NCBI GenBank assembly: GCA_035452965.1
Contig: DAOTCE010000028.1
Span: 1-64,000 of the forward strand
DNA: 64,000 bases
Direction: 5' to 3'
Source of the DNA: Candidatus Paceibacterota bacterium
GTDB lineage: Bacteria; Verrucomicrobiota; Verrucomicrobiia; Limisphaerales; UBA8199
Shown here: positions 61,286 through 64,000 of the stretch, piece by piece
Layout: the number at the start of each line of letters is the position of its first letter
Numbering within the stretch: the first letter of the stretch is position 1
The notes under the pieces: model-generated
The model's database searches: none
What the model was told of the DNA's origin: nothing
What the model saw: the letters and a program-made list of their open reading frames with translations, nothing else
Position numbers and translations under genes: made by a program

Positions 61286-64000
61286 ATGCCCCGCACTATT
61301 ATCCATCTCGACGCCGACGCCTTCTTCGCGTCCGTTGAGCAAGCCGCCGACACGCGGCTGCGGGGCAAGCCCGTCGCTGTCGGCGGCGAAAGCCGCGGCA
61401 TCATTGCTTCGGCTTCCTACGAGGCGCGCCAGTTCGGCATCTACACGCCGATGCCCACAGCCAGGGCGCGAAAACTGTGCCCGAAGCTCATCGTGCTCCC
61501 CGGCGACTATGAACGCTACGAGCAATTTTCCAACTGGATGTTTGGCTACGCCTACGATTTCACGCCGAGCGTGGAGCAGACTTCGATTGACGAAGGCTAT
61601 TTCGACATCACTGCCAACCGCAGCGCACCGTCTGTCGCAATTGCATTGACCATCAGCAAGGCAATCCGCCAATCGCTGAAAATCACCGTCAGCGAGGGCA
61701 TCGGCTCGAACAAGCTCGTCAGCCAGATTGCGTCCAAGCTCAACAAGCCCGCCGCGCTGCAAACTGTGCCCCCGGGACAGGAGAAACAATTTCTTCGTCC
61801 ACTGCCGAATTGCTGGTTGCCGGGCATCGGGCCGAAAACCGCCGCGCGGTTGAACGCGGCGGGGCTCGCGGACATCGGGCAGATTGCCGCAACGCCCGTT
61901 GACCTGCTCGCGCTGCCCCTGGGCAATCAGGCGCCCGTCCTGCGGCAGTTCGCCAACGGGGTGGACGACCGCCCGCTGGTTCCCGCCAGTGCACCGCAGA
62001 AATCATACAGCCAGCAGGAAACGTTCAGCCAGGACGTGACGGACGAGGAATACGTCGAGGCCGTGCTGCGGCGCATGGCCGACCGTTTGTTTGCCACGGT
62101 GCGCGAGGAGGACCGAAGTGTGCGCACGCTGGCCGTGAAGGTGCGTTACAACGACCGCGATGAAAACCAGCGCGCCGAAAGCCTGGCCGAACCTACCGAC
62201 CTGGAAACGGACATTTACGGGCGCTTGCGCGGGCTGCTGCGCGAGGCGTGGCAGCGGCGCGTGAGCCTGCGCATGGTGTCGCTGAAATTATCCAACGTGT
62301 ACGACGGCATGTTCCGTGGCGAATTGCCGCTCGACCTCAACACCCGCAATCACGAAGCACACGAACGGCTGGCGTCGGCGCTGGACGAGTTGCGGCGCAA
62401 CAAGGGTTGGTCGGTTGTTTTGCGCGGCCACGATTTGCGTCTGCGCGCCGCGCCGCAGGGTGCGGAAACGCGGGGCACGGCGTGTGGCGCACGGAATACC
62501 GCAGGATCGAGACGGCTCGCGCCGGCTGCCGCAGGGATGCGAAATACTGCCCGTTACGTGCCGCTGCGCGTTCGCAGTTACTACACGTTTCTCGACTCGA
62601 CCCTTTCGCCCGCCGCGATCGTCAACCTAGCCGAACAACATGGCATGACGGCGATTGCTTTGACGGACATCGGCAATGTGCACGGCGCGGTCGAGTTCGC
62701 GCAGGCCGCGAAGCGTGCGGGCATCAAACCGCTTTTGGGCACGGAATTGCAAGTGAACGGGTATCCGCTCTTGCTCTACGTCGAATCGGATCGCGGCTAT
62801 CACAATTTGAACCGGCTGTTGTCGCTCCAGGCTGAAAAGGAGGAGGAGGGCGCGGCAGCAGCCCGGCAACGCCGCCCCGTCGCGCTTGAGCACTTGGGTG
62901 GCCTCACAGACGGTCTGATAGCCGTGAGTGCGGACTTGCGGCTGGCTGAGTTGTTTCCCGGTCGTTTCTACCGGATGGCAATGAAAAGATCCTTCCCCTC
63001 ATCGGCTGCGGAAAGGGAGTTTCCCATCGTTGTGTGTCCGGCGATTCGATACGCGCTGCCGGGTGACCGGATGAAATACGACATCGTGCAATCCATTCGC
63101 ACGCTGACCTTGCTTCGTCAGGAGCACCCGGCCAAACGCAGGAACGGGCGGTTTCACTTCCGCGCGCCGGCAGAAATGGCCGGGGCGTGCCGCGAGCATC
63201 CCGAGTGGCTCGCACACTCGCTTGAAATCGCCGAGCGGTGCAACTTCGAGCTGCCATTCGGCAAACCGCAATTCCCCGCGTTTATTCCGCCGGACGGTTC
63301 ATCGCCGCGCGAGTTCCTCCACAAGCTGGTGATGACCGGCGCGCGGCGGTGCTACCCGGCCTCGCGGCTCTCGACGCTCAGTTCCCAAATTAATCAGGAG
63401 TTGAGCATCATCAGCGCCGTCGGTTACGAAGAATACTTTCTCGTCGTCTGGAACATACTGCAGCACTGCCGCGCGCACGGCATCGAGTGGATAACGCGCG
63501 GCAGCGCGGCGGATTCGCTCGTCTGTTATTGCCTCGGCATTTCCGATGTCTGCCCCATTCGCTTCGGCCTCTATTTCCGCCGCTTTCTGAATCCGGAGCG
63601 CATGGGGCTTAACAAACTGCCGGACATTGACATTGATTTCCCGCACGACCGCAAAGACGACGTGGTGGATCTCATCTTTGCCAAATACGGCCGGGAGCAT
63701 TGCGCCGTGGTGGGTGGCTTTTCGACGTTCCAGGCCCGCAGCGCGTTCGCGGACGTGGCGAAAGTGCTCGGCGTGGCTGAACGTGAAGTGCGCCGCTTCA
63801 CCGACCATTTCCCGTGGAGCTTCGGCGGCGGCTGGATACCGGCGGAACACACGCCCAGCGGCGGGGCGACATTGCGCCAGTTGCTCGCCGCCAGTCCTGA
63901 AAACCGCGACCTGCCGCTGAACGAAGAACCGTTCAAGACCGCGCTGGATATGGCGGAGTTCCTGGACGGTTTCCCGCGCTACCCGAAGATGCACCCGTGC
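61286..64000 (+). CDS. Fusion of Y-family polymerase DinB and C-family polymerase DnaE (partial, runs off window)
   Basis: One frame of 905 codons without a stop, from ATG 61286 to the window end. Residues 1-390: complete DinB with all carboxylates (Asp9 in IHLDADAFFASVE; Asp102-Glu103 in SIDEGYFD), helix-hairpin-helix LPGIGPKTAARL and a little-finger domain. Residues 390-420: Arg/Ala-rich linker. From about 420: DnaE PHP domain (YVPLRVRSYYTFLDSTLS; usual PHP His residues lost), then palm RGSAADSLVCYCLGISD, RRFLNPER and PDIDIDF with the catalytic Asp pair. The third DnaE Asp would lie beyond the window. ATG 62537 (Met418) could be an internal DnaE start. It is co-transcribed with lexA, so damage-inducible. 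Confidence 0.85.
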   Translation, partial: MPRTIIHLDADAFFASVEQAADTRLRGKPVAVGGESRGIIASASYEARQFGIYTPMPTARARKLCPKLIVLPGDYERYEQFSNWMFGYAYDFTPSVEQTSIDEGYFDITANRSAPSVAIALTISKAIRQSLKITVSEGIGSNKLVSQIASKLNKPAALQTVPPGQEKQFLRPLPNCWLPGIGPKTAARLNAAGLADIGQIAATPVDLLALPLGNQAPVLRQFANGVDDRPLVPASAPQKSYSQQETFSQDVTDEEYVEAVLRRMADRLFATVREEDRSVRTLAVKVRYNDRDENQRAESLAEPTDLETDIYGRLRGLLREAWQRRVSLRMVSLKLSNVYDGMFRGELPLDLNTRNHEAHERLASALDELRRNKGWSVVLRGHDLRLRAAPQGAETRGTACGARNTAGSRRLAPAAAGMRNTARYVPLRVRSYYTFLDSTLSPAAIVNLAEQHGMTAIALTDIGNVHGAVEFAQAAKRAGIKPLLGTELQVNGYPLLLYVESDRGYHNLNRLLSLQAEKEEEGAAAARQRRPVALEHLGGLTDGLIAVSADLRLAELFPGRFYRMAMKRSFPSSAAEREFPIVVCPAIRYALPGDRMKYDIVQSIRTLTLLRQEHPAKRRNGRFHFRAPAEMAGACREHPEWLAHSLEIAERCNFELPFGKPQFPAFIPPDGSSPREFLHKLVMTGARRCYPASRLSTLSSQINQELSIISAVGYEEYFLVVWNILQHCRAHGIEWITRGSAADSLVCYCLGISDVCPIRFGLYFRRFLNPERMGLNKLPDIDIDFPHDRKDDVVDLIFAKYGREHCAVVGGFSTFQARSAFADVAKVLGVAEREVRRFTDHFPWSFGGGWIPAEHTPSGGATLRQLLAASPENRDLPLNEEPFKTALDMAEFLDGFPRYPKMHPC

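Noticed and set aside
61286..62536. Calling the Y-family half ImuB
   Set aside because: ImuB lacks catalytic acids; here Asp9, Asp102 and Glu103 are all present, so DinB is the better label.
1..64000. tRNA and rRNA genes, integrase or phage genes
   Set aside because: Looked for on both strands while reading; nothing with the required arms, or with tyrosine/serine recombinase motifs, was seen.

Overview
The window looks like a piece of a high-GC chromosome from a Verrucomicrobiota-type bacterium (probably Limisphaerales/Pedosphaera-like; this is inferred from gene style, not proven). The reasons are the mix of URO-D-family, PQQ-propeller, SMP-30, SpmA-SpmB-fusion, HEAT and ankyrin/kelch proteins, and several classes of palindromic intergenic repeats of a kind I associate with that group. 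I saw no rRNA, tRNA or CRISPR array.

Layout. 0.1-5.3 kb: a perfect palindrome, a URO-D-family protein, hisF, hisI, a small membrane protein and trpE. 5.3-6.3 kb: mobile-element debris (transposase fragment, small element with terminal inverted repeats, DUF6429-like gene). 6.3-14.2 kb: a decayed cell-surface polysaccharide locus with a kinase-like protein, a broken phosphotransferase, a truncated GH78 rhamnosidase, a UDP-galactopyranose-mutase-like flavoprotein, a methyltransferase with a G10 tract, GT4, GT2 and an lspA stump. 14.2-18.2 kb (minus strand): rhamnose use (rhaA-rhaT-rhaB). 18.5-21.3 kb: HEAT protein and trpF. 21.5-27.7 kb: four coupled genes resembling the purine/uric-acid ('selenium-linked') yge-ssnA set. 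27.7-29.2 kb: PQQ propeller. 30.0-40.0 kb: a nine-gene membrane [NiFe]-hydrogenase operon headed by an FdhA-like molybdoprotein with altered active-site residues plus HydB/HydG-type subunits. 40-52 kb: SMP-30 protein, membrane Ser/Thr kinase, two-component pair, and a very large ankyrin/kelch protein whose gene contains two palindromic repeats. 52-60.5 kb: SpmAB fusion, pyrB, pyrR with a candidate PyrR-binding hairpin, a small protein, Mrp ATPase, a pyruvate-decarboxylase-type enzyme, a lipoprotein and a GYF-domain protein. 60.6-64 kb: a LexA-controlled damage-response operon whose second gene is one unbroken frame joining a Y-family polymerase (DinB) to a C-family polymerase (DnaE); it runs off the end.

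The most noteworthy items are the DinB-DnaE fusion under an Escherichia coli-type SOS box, the hydrogenase operon with a non-canonical FdhA-like subunit, and the variant purine-type cluster whose dihydropyrimidine-dehydrogenase-like protein lacks the usual catalytic cysteine. Family calls come from reading motifs; no database search was run.
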